A stretch of 64,000 nt of DNA from Vulcanimicrobium sp035943995 (GCA_035943995.1 DASZBS010000027.1:1-64000), one strand, 5' to 3'; counted from the first letter of the stretch, positions 43,053-50,959 are shown. A program made the numbers and translations. Notes: generated by a model from the letters alone, not told the origin.

Positions 43053-43686
43053 CCGGCGTCCGTCAACTGCGGCTGACCGCCTCACCGCCGACGACCTCCC
43101 GCACGACACGCTCGCGCTGTCGCGCGCGCTGATCGGCAAGCTTCTCGTGCGCGTGCTCGACGGTGAGACGCTCGTCGGGCGCATCGTCGAGACGGAGGCG
43201 TACTTTCCGCACGATCCCGCCTCGCACGCGTTTCGCGGCCGCACGCAGCGGAACCGCGCCATGTTCGGACCGCCGCTGCACGCCTACGTCTACTTCATCT
43301 ACGGCGCGAACTGGTGCCTCAACATTACCAGCGAGGGCGAGGGTGTGGGCGCGGCGGCGCTCGTGCGGGCGTGCGAGCCCGTCGCCGGGATCGCGACCAT
43401 GCGCGCGCTGCGCGCCCGCCCGAGCGGGCGCCCCCGGGCGGGCGTCGTCAAGGACCGCGACCTCGCGCGCGGCCCCGGCAACCTGTGCCGGGCCTTCGCG
43501 ATCGGCCCGGAGTTCGACGGCGCCGACCTGACCGCCGACCCCGCACTGTGGGTCGCCGACGACGGGGTGGTGCTGCCGGTGGGCGTCAGCCCGCGCATCG
43601 GCATCACCAAGGCGGCCGAGGAACCGCTGCGCTTCTATGCGCGCGGCAACCCCAGCGTCAGCGGACCGCGCGCCTTGTCGCCCTGA
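42985..43686 (+). CDS. mpg: 3-methyladenine DNA glycosylase (Mpg/AAG family)
   Basis: 233 aa if started at ATG 42985. The family homology begins near residue 34 (LTADDLPHDTLALSRALIGKLLVR), then VGRIVETEAYFPHDPASHAF, RNRAMFGPPLHAYVYFIYGANWCLNI, GPGNLCRAFAI and SPRIGITKAAEEPLRFYARGNPSVSG. It excises alkylated purines. The first 30 residues, RPERRSPS-rich, overlap the upstream gene and are probably not native, but no canonical start lies between. It is presumably expressed from the SOS-box promoter. Confidence 0.9.
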   Translation: MKPTTSRRGPERRSPSAPPRPPDRRPSTAADRLTADDLPHDTLALSRALIGKLLVRVLDGETLVGRIVETEAYFPHDPASHAFRGRTQRNRAMFGPPLHAYVYFIYGANWCLNITSEGEGVGAAALVRACEPVAGIATMRALRARPSGRPRAGVVKDRDLARGPGNLCRAFAIGPEFDGADLTADPALWVADDGVVLPVGVSPRIGITKAAEEPLRFYARGNPSVSGPRALSP

Positions 43687-43704
43687 GGCCTTGTGTGGTA
43701 GACT
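43675..43704 (+). promoter_or_regulatory. Probable promoter for the rho homologue
   Basis: TTGTCG (43675-43680) and TAGACT (43699-43704, preceded by TGTGG) are spaced 18 bp. About 130 nt of leader follow before the CTG start at 43837. Canonical rho genes are often autoregulated through a leader; the same may apply. Confidence 0.45.
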
Positions 43705-43836
43705 CCGTTGCGTCGCGCGGTCCCAATCCGTGCGATCTTCTCGTTCCTCGGCGCTGCGCGCCGACGAGCGGCCCCGGCAGCCTCGCCGGTCCGGCCCCGT
43801 CGCGCGGATCGCCCGTCTCCCCAAGGGAGCACTTCG

Positions 43837-45237
43837 CTGCAGTTCGACAACCGACCCCAGCACAGCGGCAAGCCGGAAGGCGGCGGCCGCCGCCGCCGCT
43901 CGCGGCGCAACCGGCAACGCTTCAACGAGAACGGCGTGCCGCAACAGGCCGACGTCTTCACCCAGCCGGAGTTCCCGCAGCCCGTCGGGCCGCCGCTCCT
44001 GAGCGCCGAGCAGCTCGCCGAGATGAGCAAAGCGGAGCTCAACGAGCTCGCCAAGACCTTCGAGATCGAGCTTCCGACGAAGATCAAGAAGGACGAGCTC
44101 GTCGCGCAGATCGTCGAGATCCAAGCGCAGCGCAGCGGCCTCGAGAAAGCCAACGGCGTGCTCGACGTGTTGCCCGAAGGCTACGGCTTCTTGCGCCGCG
44201 AGGGCTACCTCGTCGGCGCCGACGACATCTACATCTCGCAGTCGCAGATCCGGCGCTTCGAGCTGCGGCGCGGCGACCTCGTCGCCGGCCAGGTCCGCAA
44301 GCCCAAAGAGAACGAGAAGTACTACGGCATCGTCAAGGTCGAGACCGTGAACGGCCACCCGCCCGAGTCGCTCGCCAGCCGCCCGATCTTCGAGGATCTC
44401 GGCGTCGAACCGCCGGCGCAGCGCTTCGTGCTCGAGACGCGCGGCGATCTCACGACGCGCGGGCTCGATCTGTTCGCGCCGCTCGGCAAAGGCCAGCGCG
44501 CGCTGCTGCTCGCTCCGCCGCGCACCGACGACTCCGCGCTGCTCGTGCGCATCGCGCGCGCGATCGAAGCGAACCAACCCGACGCGCACGTGATCGTGCT
44601 TCTGGTCGACGAGCGTCCGGAAGCCGTCACCCACTTGCAGCGCACGCTCGACGTCGAGGTCGTCGCGACCACGTTCGAAGAGCATCCGGACAACCACGTC
44701 ACCACCACGGAGCTCGTGTTCGAGCGCGCGAAGCGCATCGCGGAGCTCGGCGGTGACGCGGTCGTGCTGATCTCGTCGATGACGCGCCTGGTGCGCGCGT
44801 ACGCCGCGATCTCGCACCACAAAGGCAACCCCGCGCAGATGGACCTTGCGATGCTGCAGCGTCCCAAACGATTGTTCGGCGCAGCGCGCGCCGTCGAAGG
44901 CGGCGGCTCGCTCACCGTGCTCGCAACGGTGGGGTCCGGTTCGGCGCCGCTCGACGCGCTGGTGCTCGAAGAGTTCTCGCCGCTCGCGAACGCGGAAGTC
45001 GTGCTCGCGCGCGAGCTCGCCGAAGCGCGCGCGTACCCGCCGGTCGACCTGATCCGCAGCGGCAACTTCTACGAAGAGCAGCTGCTCAGCGAGATCGCGC
45101 TGCACAAAGTCGGCGATCTGCGCCGCGCGCTGGCGGGTGTCGCACCCGTCGACGCGTCGCAGCGGATCTACGCCGCGCTCGCGCGGACGAAGACCAACGA
45201 CGAGTTCGTCACCGCGTTCGACCTGAAGAAAGTTTAG
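43837..45237 (+). CDS. rho: Rho homologue with degenerate ATPase site
   Basis: 466 aa from CTG 43837, which has AAGGGAG (43823-43829) 7 nt upstream; TTG 43708 is a poorer start. The N-terminal RNA-binding part is normal: MSKAELNELAKTFEI, GYGFLR (RNP1), YISQSQIRRFELRRGD and YGIVKVETVNG. The ATPase core is recognisable (VLLVDERPEAVTHLQRT, RPKRLFGAARAVEGGGSLTVLAT, LARTKTNDEF), but Walker A APPKAGKT is APPRTDDS (226-233), Walker B LLDS is LISS (311-314), and the arginine-finger SGTRKEELL is SGNFYEEQLL. Reading frame is intact throughout. Probably not an active helicase. Gene order rho-rluB-aroH. Confidence 0.9.
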   Translation: MQFDNRPQHSGKPEGGGRRRRSRRNRQRFNENGVPQQADVFTQPEFPQPVGPPLLSAEQLAEMSKAELNELAKTFEIELPTKIKKDELVAQIVEIQAQRSGLEKANGVLDVLPEGYGFLRREGYLVGADDIYISQSQIRRFELRRGDLVAGQVRKPKENEKYYGIVKVETVNGHPPESLASRPIFEDLGVEPPAQRFVLETRGDLTTRGLDLFAPLGKGQRALLLAPPRTDDSALLVRIARAIEANQPDAHVIVLLVDERPEAVTHLQRTLDVEVVATTFEEHPDNHVTTTELVFERAKRIAELGGDAVVLISSMTRLVRAYAAISHHKGNPAQMDLAMLQRPKRLFGAARAVEGGGSLTVLATVGSGSAPLDALVLEEFSPLANAEVVLARELAEARAYPPVDLIRSGNFYEEQLLSEIALHKVGDLRRALAGVAPVDASQRIYAALARTKTNDEFVTAFDLKKV

Positions 45238-45250
45238 GGCCCACCCGATC

Positions 45251-46000
45251 CTGCGGCTTCAGAGATACCTCGCGGCCGCCGGCGTTGCGTCGCGCCGCCG
45301 CGCGGAAGAGCTGATCGTCGCGGGGCGCGTGCGCGTCGGCGGACGCGTCGTGCGCGAGCTCGGCACGAGCGTCGACGACGACGCGCGCGTCGAGGTCGAC
45401 GGGCGCATCGTGCGCCCGTCGGCGACGCGCTCGTACGTCGTGCTGCACAAACCGGTCGGCGTCATGACGACGATGCGCGATCCCGAAGGCCGCCGCACCG
45501 TCGCCGACGTCGTGCGGCGCGCCGGCGTGACCGCGCGCGTCGTGCCGGTGGGCCGGCTCGACTACGACACGAGCGGCGTGCTGCTGCTCACCGACGACGG
45601 CGAGACGGCGAACGTGCTCACCCACCCGCGCTTCGGCGTCGAGAAGACGTACCGCGCGACGCTGCGCGGCCGGCTCGACTCCGCGTCGGTCGAGAAGATC
45701 CTGCGCGGCGTGCGGCTCGAGGAAGGCCGCGCCGCGCCGGCGCAGCTGCGCGTCGTCGCCGTGCGCCGCGACGTTTCTTTGGTCGACATCACACTTCACG
45801 AAGGCCGCAACCGCCAAGTGCGGCGGATGTTCGAGGTCGTGGAGCACCCCGTCGTCGCGCTGGTGCGGCTGCGCTTCGGGCCGATCTCGCTGGGCGACCT
45901 CGCGCCCGGCGCCGTCCGCCCGGCGACCGATCGCGAGCTCAGCGCGCTCCGCCGCCTCGTCGCCGAAGCAAACGCCGCCGGGCCGGAGAAACCAGCATGA
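45251..46000 (+). CDS. rluB: 16S/23S rRNA pseudouridine synthase (RluB/RsuA family), CTG start
   Basis: 249 aa. The S4 domain at the N-terminus reads LRLQRYLAAAGVASRRRAEELI, which needs a start at CTG 45251; the first canonical start, GTG 45329, would delete it. The catalytic domain has HKPVGVMTTMRDPEGRRTV, the active-site GRLDYDTSGVLLLT and EGRNRQVRRMFEVV. It isomerises a uridine in rRNA. It starts 14 bp after rho. The C-terminus is normal. Confidence 0.9.
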   Translation: MRLQRYLAAAGVASRRRAEELIVAGRVRVGGRVVRELGTSVDDDARVEVDGRIVRPSATRSYVVLHKPVGVMTTMRDPEGRRTVADVVRRAGVTARVVPVGRLDYDTSGVLLLTDDGETANVLTHPRFGVEKTYRATLRGRLDSASVEKILRGVRLEEGRAAPAQLRVVAVRRDVSLVDITLHEGRNRQVRRMFEVVEHPVVALVRLRFGPISLGDLAPGAVRPATDRELSALRRLVAEANAAGPEKPA

Positions 46001-46060
46001 TGTTGCGCGCGCCCTCGGGGAATGGTGCCTCGATGATGAACGTGAGCGCGCGCGCGGTGT

Positions 46061-46111
46061 GGGGGCCCCGCGCCGAAGGCGTGGGGGGCGCGGAGCCCGG
46101 GGCGGAGCGCC
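46061..46111 (+). repeat. Shared leader repeat, copy A (before aroH)
   Basis: A 51-nt sequence of which most positions recur at 63829-63877 before nusB. It contains a potential stem GGCGC/GCGCC (about 46087-46091 with 46107-46111) whose 3' arm includes the GGAG Shine-Dalgarno at 46104-46107. A second stem CCGCGCC/GGCGCGG is possible in this copy only. Confidence 0.65.
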
Positions 46112-46477
46112 ATTAAACTTCGCGGGATTCGCGGGGCGACCACGGTCGCGCGGGACGAGCCGGCGCTCATCTTGGATGCGACAGAGCGCCTGCTTCGCGA
46201 GATCGTCGAGCGCAACGGCTTCGTGCCCGACGACGTCGCGTCGGCGCTGTTCACCGTCACCCCGGACCTCGTCTCCGAGTTCCCCGCGGCGGCGGCCCGG
46301 CGCATGGGCTGGACGCTGGTGCCGCTGTTGAATTTCACGGAAATCGGGGTACCCGGACGTTTGGAGCGCTGCATCCGGATCCTCATCCACATCAACACGG
46401 AGTTGCGCCCCGACGAGATCCAGCACGTCTACCTCGAAGGAGCCAAGGGGCTCCGGCCCGATCTCTCCGGCCGCTGA
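46112..46477 (+). CDS. aroH: Chorismate mutase, AroH type, with ATT start
   Basis: 121 aa. The reading frame from 46112 gives KLRGIRGATTVARDEP, the AroH N-terminus with the catalytic Arg (Arg7 in B. subtilis), then FTVTPDLVSEFPAAAARRMGW, VPLLNFTEIGVPGRLERCIRILIHINT and HVYLEGAKGLRPDL. The in-frame codon at the start is ATT; no ATG, GTG or TTG lies between the upstream stop (46037) and TTG 46172, which would remove the catalytic Arg. GGAG is 4 nt upstream. Converts chorismate to prephenate. Confidence 0.88.
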   Translation: MKLRGIRGATTVARDEPALILDATERLLREIVERNGFVPDDVASALFTVTPDLVSEFPAAAARRMGWTLVPLLNFTEIGVPGRLERCIRILIHINTELRPDEIQHVYLEGAKGLRPDLSGR

Positions 46478-46497
46478 ACGGCATACTTTCGTCAGTC

Positions 46498-46615
46498 GAC
46501 GAGCGGCCACGAGGCGCGTAGCAAGCAGGTGATGGGCCGAGCGCAGAAAAACCGCGCCCGGTCGCGACGTAGCGGTGAGGCCGGACCGGAGGCCCCGAAA
46601 CGTGCGACGCTCGTC
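46498..46615 (+). other. Possible structured leader RNA before the Ton operon
   Basis: GACGAGC (46498-46504) pairs with GCTCGTC (46609-46615). Inside, GGCGCG (46513-46518) pairs with CGCGCC (46553-46558), and GGCC (46580-46583) with GGCC (46592-46595). The element ends about 40 bp before the next ATG. I do not recognise a riboswitch class. Confidence 0.4.
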
Positions 46616-46655
46616 CCACGTTCGTTTCGTACTCCATCCCGCGTCACGAGGTACC

Positions 46656-47990
46656 ATGGCTGACCGCACTCCCCGCCTGCTCGCCGCGCTCGCGCTCGCC
46701 GCGCTCGCGACCGCATCGGCACCGCTCGCCGCCTCGGCGCAGACCGGCACGTTCTACACGCCGCCCAAGCTCATCAAGCAAGGGACGGCGACCTCGCCCA
46801 TCGCGGGCACCGGCGCCGTGACGGTGCAGGTCTTCGTGCACAAGAACGGCGCGATCGGCGCCGTCAAGATCGAGAAGTCGACGAACCACAACGACGACGC
46901 CGCCGCGCTCGAGATCGCGAAGAGCTCGACGTACAAGCCCGGCGTGCGGGACGCGAAGCCCATCGACGCCTTCTACACGATGGCGCTCAAGTTCAGCGGC
47001 ACCTCGGTGGTCAACGACACCGGTACCGACTCGAGCACGCTGCTGCAAGCGAACGCGCTGATTCGCGCCAACAAGTTCGCGGAGGCGAAGACGGAGCTGC
47101 AGTCCTATATCGCCGCGCATGCGGACGACAAGAACGCCCAGGCGCTGCTCGGCGTCGCCGACGCGTACACCAACGACGCCGCGGGCGCGGCGGCCGCGTT
47201 CGACGCGGCGGGCACGATCCCGGACCGCTTCAAGATCGTCGCGGCGAAGGCGTACGCCGATGCCGCCGTCGACGCGCTCAAAGCGAAGAACAACGACCAG
47301 GCGATCGCACTGTCCGACAAGGCGCTCGCGCTTCAGGTGAACGTCAACACGCTGTTCATCCAAGGCACGGCGTATGCCAACGCGCAGAAGTATCCGCAGG
47401 CCATCGCGGACCTCGAGAAGGCCAAAGCGCAAGCGTCGTCCGGCAACGCGGACTCGGCGACGATCAACGCGATCGACGCGTCGCTCGCGACGGCGTACGT
47501 GTTCGGCGGACAGGTCGACAAGGGTCTCGCGCTCGCGAAGGCGCTCAAGCAGCGCGACCCGTCGAACACGCGCGTCGACGACACGCTCGCGGCGTACTAC
47601 AACCAGCAGGCCGTTGCGGCGATGCAGGCCGGCCGCAAAGCCGAAGCCGTCACCGATCTCGAGAACGCGGCGAAGGCGCTTCCCTCGCGCGCCGTCGTCC
47701 TCTACGTGCAGGCGGCGAACATCCTCGCGCAGGGCGACAAGCCGGACTGGAAGGCCGTCAAGGCCGAAGCCGACAAGGCCCTCGCGCTCGCGCCGAACGA
47801 CCCGCGCGCGAACTACGACGCGGGGATCGCGGTCGCGAACATGATGGATCCCAAGGCGAGTAAGCCCGATACGGCACCGGCGATGGCGTTCTTGCAAAGG
47901 GCGAAGGCCAACGCGGGCTCGGATACGCAGCTCAACGGCGACATCGACAAGGCGATCGCGGCGCTTGCCAAGATGGGCACACCCAAGTAG
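46656..47990 (+). CDS. Exported protein: TonB-like domain plus TPR repeats
   Basis: 444 aa from ATG 46656, with a signal peptide ending near ASAQT (residue 29). Residues about 45-120 look like a TonB C-terminal domain (GAVTVQVFVHKNGAIGAVKIEKS, LEIAKSSTYKPGV). From about 130 to the end there are TPR-like hairpins (ANKFAEAKTELQSYIAAHADD, KNNDQAIALSDKALALQ and others). It is upstream of exbB-exbD-exbD-tonB and may be a periplasmic partner of that system. Function inferred from context. Confidence 0.75.
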   Translation: MADRTPRLLAALALAALATASAPLAASAQTGTFYTPPKLIKQGTATSPIAGTGAVTVQVFVHKNGAIGAVKIEKSTNHNDDAAALEIAKSSTYKPGVRDAKPIDAFYTMALKFSGTSVVNDTGTDSSTLLQANALIRANKFAEAKTELQSYIAAHADDKNAQALLGVADAYTNDAAGAAAAFDAAGTIPDRFKIVAAKAYADAAVDALKAKNNDQAIALSDKALALQVNVNTLFIQGTAYANAQKYPQAIADLEKAKAQASSGNADSATINAIDASLATAYVFGGQVDKGLALAKALKQRDPSNTRVDDTLAAYYNQQAVAAMQAGRKAEAVTDLENAAKALPSRAVVLYVQAANILAQGDKPDWKAVKAEADKALALAPNDPRANYDAGIAVANMMDPKASKPDTAPAMAFLQRAKANAGSDTQLNGDIDKAIAALAKMGTPK

Positions 47991-48121
47991 TAGGAATGGA
48001 CGCCGGTCCCGCCAACACCTAGGCCCGCGCCGGGCTCGGGCCCCCGCCAACCGTCTCGTCGGACCCGCCAACGCCGGCCGACGCCATCACCCTGGAAGAC
48101 TCGGAGGCTTTACTAGAGCTC

Positions 48122-48805
48122 GTGGACGCAATCACCGGATTTTTCGCAACGATCCAAAAGGGCGGCCCCGCGATGTGGATGCTGCTCGTTCTCTCGGTCG
48201 CGGCAGTCGCCATCGTCATCGAGCGGCTGCTCTTCTTCGCGAGCCAGCACTCGGACTCGAAGGGCCTGCTCCGCACGATCGGCCAGCGCATCGCCGCCGA
48301 CGATCTCCCCGGGGCGATCAAGATCTGCCGTTCGAACAAGGGCATGCTGCCGAAGATTCTCGAGTTCGGCCTGCAGCGCGGCGAGAAGAACCGCGCCGAC
48401 ATCACCGACGCGCTCTCCATCGCCCTGATGGAGAACCTGAACTCGCTCGAGCGCAACCTGGGCGTCATCGGCACCATCGCCGTCATCGCGCCGTTCGTCG
48501 GCCTGTTCGGGACCGTGCTCGGCATCATCCGAGCCTTCGAGGACATCGCCCTCAAGGGCAACTCGACCCCGGCCGTCGTCGCGGCGGGCGTCTCGGAAGC
48601 CCTGATCACCACCGCGGCCGGCTTGTTCGTGGCCGTCATCGCCGTCATCTTCTTCAACTACTTCAAGACGCGGATCAAGGCGTACAACCAGGAGATGATC
48701 GTGGCGGCCAACCAGCTCGCCGAGATGCTCCACTTCCACAACACCGGCACGCCGATCCCGACCGACCTCTACCAGCCCGGTACGACGACCGTGGCGACGA
48801 AATAG
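48122..48805 (+). CDS. exbB: ExbB/TolQ/MotA-family proton channel
   Basis: 227 aa, start GTG 48122 with GGAGG upstream. Three membrane segments (about 18-36, 110-135 and 150-172). The conserved stretch VIGTIAVIAPFVGLFGTVLGIIRAFEDIA and GVSEALITTAAGLFVAVIAVIFFNYF are ExbB/TolQ signatures. It powers TonB- or TolA-type proteins with the proton gradient. It is followed by two exbD genes and a tonB gene. Confidence 0.93.
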   Translation: MDAITGFFATIQKGGPAMWMLLVLSVAAVAIVIERLLFFASQHSDSKGLLRTIGQRIAADDLPGAIKICRSNKGMLPKILEFGLQRGEKNRADITDALSIALMENLNSLERNLGVIGTIAVIAPFVGLFGTVLGIIRAFEDIALKGNSTPAVVAAGVSEALITTAAGLFVAVIAVIFFNYFKTRIKAYNQEMIVAANQLAEMLHFHNTGTPIPTDLYQPGTTTVATK

Positions 48806-48841
48806 CGCCGGCTTGAACCTAAGGACCGAGGGGCTCGACTC

Positions 48842-49255
48842 ATGAGCATGGTCTCCGCTCAGCAAGACCAAGAGGTGATGGCCGAGATCAACATCACGCC
48901 GTTCACGGACGTGCTGCTGGTCCTGCTCATCATCTTCATGATCCTCGCAGCGCTCGTCGCGCCGCCGGGATTCGAGAAGCAGCTGCCCGACAAGAACGAC
49001 AACACGCCGGTGCAGCAGCAGAAGAAGACCGACAGCATCGAAGTCCTCGTCAACGAGACCGGCAAGATCTTCGTCGACGGCAAGGCTTCGGACGACCAGC
49101 ACATCTACGCGGACATGGCCGACGTCAAGGCGCGCCGAGGCGACAAGCACGTCTCGCTCACCGCCGACATCAAGGCGCCGTACGGCGAGATCATCAAGAT
49201 CCTCGACGCCGCGAAGATCGCGGGTCTCAACGACGTCGGCTTCGTCACCTCGTAG
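48842..49255 (+). CDS. exbD: ExbD/TolR-family protein (first copy)
   Basis: 137 aa from ATG 48842. The N-terminus MAEINITPFTDVLLVLLIIFMI has the single helix with the functional Asp. The periplasmic part ends IKILDAAKIAGLNDVGFVTS. Partner of ExbB. A second, similar gene follows 24 bp later; the two share INITPFTDVLLVLLIIF but differ in their periplasmic domains. Confidence 0.94.
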   Translation: MSMVSAQQDQEVMAEINITPFTDVLLVLLIIFMILAALVAPPGFEKQLPDKNDNTPVQQQKKTDSIEVLVNETGKIFVDGKASDDQHIYADMADVKARRGDKHVSLTADIKAPYGEIIKILDAAKIAGLNDVGFVTS

Positions 49256-49279
49256 CCGAAAGAGAAGGATACCTACTTC

Positions 49280-49708
49280 GTGGCCGTCTCCACCGGACAA
49301 GGCGAAGAAGAAGTGATGTCGACGATCAACATCACGCCGTTCACGGACGTGCTGTTGGTCCTGCTGATCATCTTCATCATCCTCGCCTCGGTCGTCAAAG
49401 AGCCGAAGCTCCCCGACGCCAAGAACATCGAGAAAGTGCACCAGTCGCAGATCGTCGTGCGGGTCGACGAGAAGAACCAGGTGCAGATCGGTTCGAGCAT
49501 CGTCAACGAGATGCAGGCGAAGCAGCAGTTCGCCGAGCTCGTGAAAAGCACGGGCAGCGGCCTGAAGACCGTCATCATCAAGGCCAACCCGAAGGCCAGC
49601 TTCGGCACGATCCTGCGCGTCATGGACGCGGCCAAGTCCGCGAACCTCACCACGTTCGGCCTGGCGAACCACGTCGAAGGCACGCCCGAAGGACAATCGG
49701 GGGGTTAA
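49280..49708 (+). CDS. exbD2: ExbD/TolR-family protein (second copy)
   Basis: 142 aa, start GTG 49280. STINITPFTDVLLVLLIIFIILAS is the transmembrane helix with Asp. The periplasmic domain has VHQSQIVVRVDEKNQVQIGSS and RVMDAAKSANLTTFGLAN. Two exbD genes after one exbB suggest a hetero-oligomeric channel. The stop is one base before the tonB ATG. Confidence 0.93.
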   Translation: MAVSTGQGEEEVMSTINITPFTDVLLVLLIIFIILASVVKEPKLPDAKNIEKVHQSQIVVRVDEKNQVQIGSSIVNEMQAKQQFAELVKSTGSGLKTVIIKANPKASFGTILRVMDAAKSANLTTFGLANHVEGTPEGQSGG

Positions 49709-49709
49709 G

Positions 49710-50480
49710 ATGGCGACGAACAAGACGCCGGCCCCGCCGCCCCCGGCGGCCGACCGCGCGAAGAACTTTCTGCTGTACGGCTTTGCGATCTCGATCGCAC
49801 TGCACCTGATCGGCGGGCCGTTCCTGAAGTTCCAGAACACGCAGACGACCGAAGACCAGCCGCAGAAGGTGACGGTCGTGCGCGTCCCCACGCCGCCGCC
49901 GACGCCGCCGCCCACGCCCACGCCGCATCCGACGCTGCCGCCGACGCCGCCGCCGAAGCAGACGCCGCCGCCGCAGCAGACGCCGCAGCCGCAGCAGCCC
50001 AAGATCAAGATCAACACGCTCAAGACGACGTCGAAGTCGAACGGGCCGACCGAAGCGGCGAACAAGTACACGAACGGCAACACGCAAGGCATCCCGCAGG
50101 GCCAGGGCACGTCCGCACCGTCCTCGGCCCCGCCCGCAACGCCTGCGCCTGCCACCGCGGCGCCGACCGCCACGCCCAGGCCGACGCCGACGCCGCAGAG
50201 TTGCGCACGCCCGAACGTGGCCGCGACGACGATCCACCCGGTCGAGCCCGACACGCCGCCGATGGCGCAGCAGCAGGGCATCTCGGGCGTCGTGCAGGTC
50301 GTGGTGTCGCTCAACGCCGAGAGCAGAGTCACGGGCACCCGCGTTCAGACGTCGCCAAGCGCGATCCTGAACTCGGCCGCGCTCAGCGCCGCGCGCCAAT
50401 CCTCGTTCCAGACCGAGATCCGCGACTGCAAGCCGATCGCCGCGGACTACATCTTCAGCGTGGAGTTCAACTCACAATAG
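49710..50480 (+). CDS. tonB: TonB-like energy transducer
   Basis: 256 aa from ATG 49710. One helix (about 19-38, NFLLYGFAISIALHLIGGP), a long Pro/Thr/Lys/Gln-rich spacer (60-165) and a C-terminal TonB fold (about 175-255, GISGVVQVVVSLNAESRVTGTRV, ending YIFSVEFNS). It couples the ExbBD channel to outer-membrane transporters. Two strong hairpins follow. A TolA-like role is less likely because of the C-terminal domain. Confidence 0.9.
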   Translation: MATNKTPAPPPPAADRAKNFLLYGFAISIALHLIGGPFLKFQNTQTTEDQPQKVTVVRVPTPPPTPPPTPTPHPTLPPTPPPKQTPPPQQTPQPQQPKIKINTLKTTSKSNGPTEAANKYTNGNTQGIPQGQGTSAPSSAPPATPAPATAAPTATPRPTPTPQSCARPNVAATTIHPVEPDTPPMAQQQGISGVVQVVVSLNAESRVTGTRVQTSPSAILNSAALSAARQSSFQTEIRDCKPIAADYIFSVEFNSQ

Positions 50481-50483
50481 ACT

Positions 50484-50517
50484 AGACTTTTGCGCTCTTG
50501 ACGAGCGCAAGAAGTCT
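50484..50517 (+). terminator. Long hairpin after the Ton operon
   Basis: TTGCGCTC (50490-50497) pairs with GAGCGCAA (50503-50510), extended by AGACTT (50484-50489) with AAGTCT (50512-50517). It begins 3 bp after the tonB stop, so it is likely the operon terminator or a stabilising structure. Confidence 0.7.
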
Positions 50518-50526
50518 GCGGACGCA

Positions 50527-50558
50527 AAAATGCCCCGGCCCTTTGGGCGGGGCATTTT
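50527..50558. terminator. Bidirectional intrinsic terminator
   Basis: AAAATGCCCCG (50527-50537) pairs perfectly with CGGGGCATTTT (50548-50558); the loop GCCCTTTGGG can extend the stem. U-tracts on both sides suit termination of the Ton operon (+) and the convergent PilZ gene (-). Confidence 0.85.
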
Positions 50559-50599
50559 CCGCGTCCTGGGTATCTCGGCCGTCGGCCTGAGTCGCTGAA

Positions 50600-50959
50600 C
50601 TACAGCACGCCCAGATCCCGAAGCTGGTACATCGTGTCGATGTATCCGCGAAGCTGGTTCTCTTGCTCCGGGGTGCGGTCGGTGAACTCGATGCCGGTGC
50701 GAAACTTGCCCAAACCGGCGTCGTAGCGGCACCACCGCACCTCGCCCGTCAGCTGCAGCGGCGGGCGCGGCTCGCCGCGCAACTCGAGCTCGAGTTTGAG
50801 CTGCTGCCCCGACGGGAGCTCCGCCTCCGCGAACATCGCGAGCCCGCCCAACCCGACGTCGTACGTCTCCGTACGCGCGGCCGCGAACTCGTCGCCGATC
50901 GTGTACGCTACCAGCAGCGGTGCATCCGAGAGTCGCCGATGCGAGCGTGCTTCACTCAC
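50600..50959 (-). CDS. PilZ-domain protein
   Basis: 119 aa, start GTG 50959 (further in-frame starts are open to 51097 but overlap uppP). The PilZ motif is RSHRRLSDAPLLVAY with the arginine pair, then TYDVGLGGLAMFAEAELPSGQQLKLELEL with the D/NxSxxG-like DVGLGG. It should bind cyclic di-GMP. The window also encodes an HD-GYP protein that could degrade that nucleotide. Convergent with tonB. Confidence 0.82.
   Translation of the reverse strand: MSEARSHRRLSDAPLLVAYTIGDEFAAARTETYDVGLGGLAMFAEAELPSGQQLKLELELRGEPRPPLQLTGEVRWCRYDAGLGKFRTGIEFTDRTPEQENQLRGYIDTMYQLRDLGVL

Noticed and set aside
44470..44560. Rho Walker A loss as a frameshift or sequencing artefact
   Set aside because: The frame and flanking Rho motifs are continuous on both sides, and the other ATPase motifs are also changed, so a single error cannot explain it.
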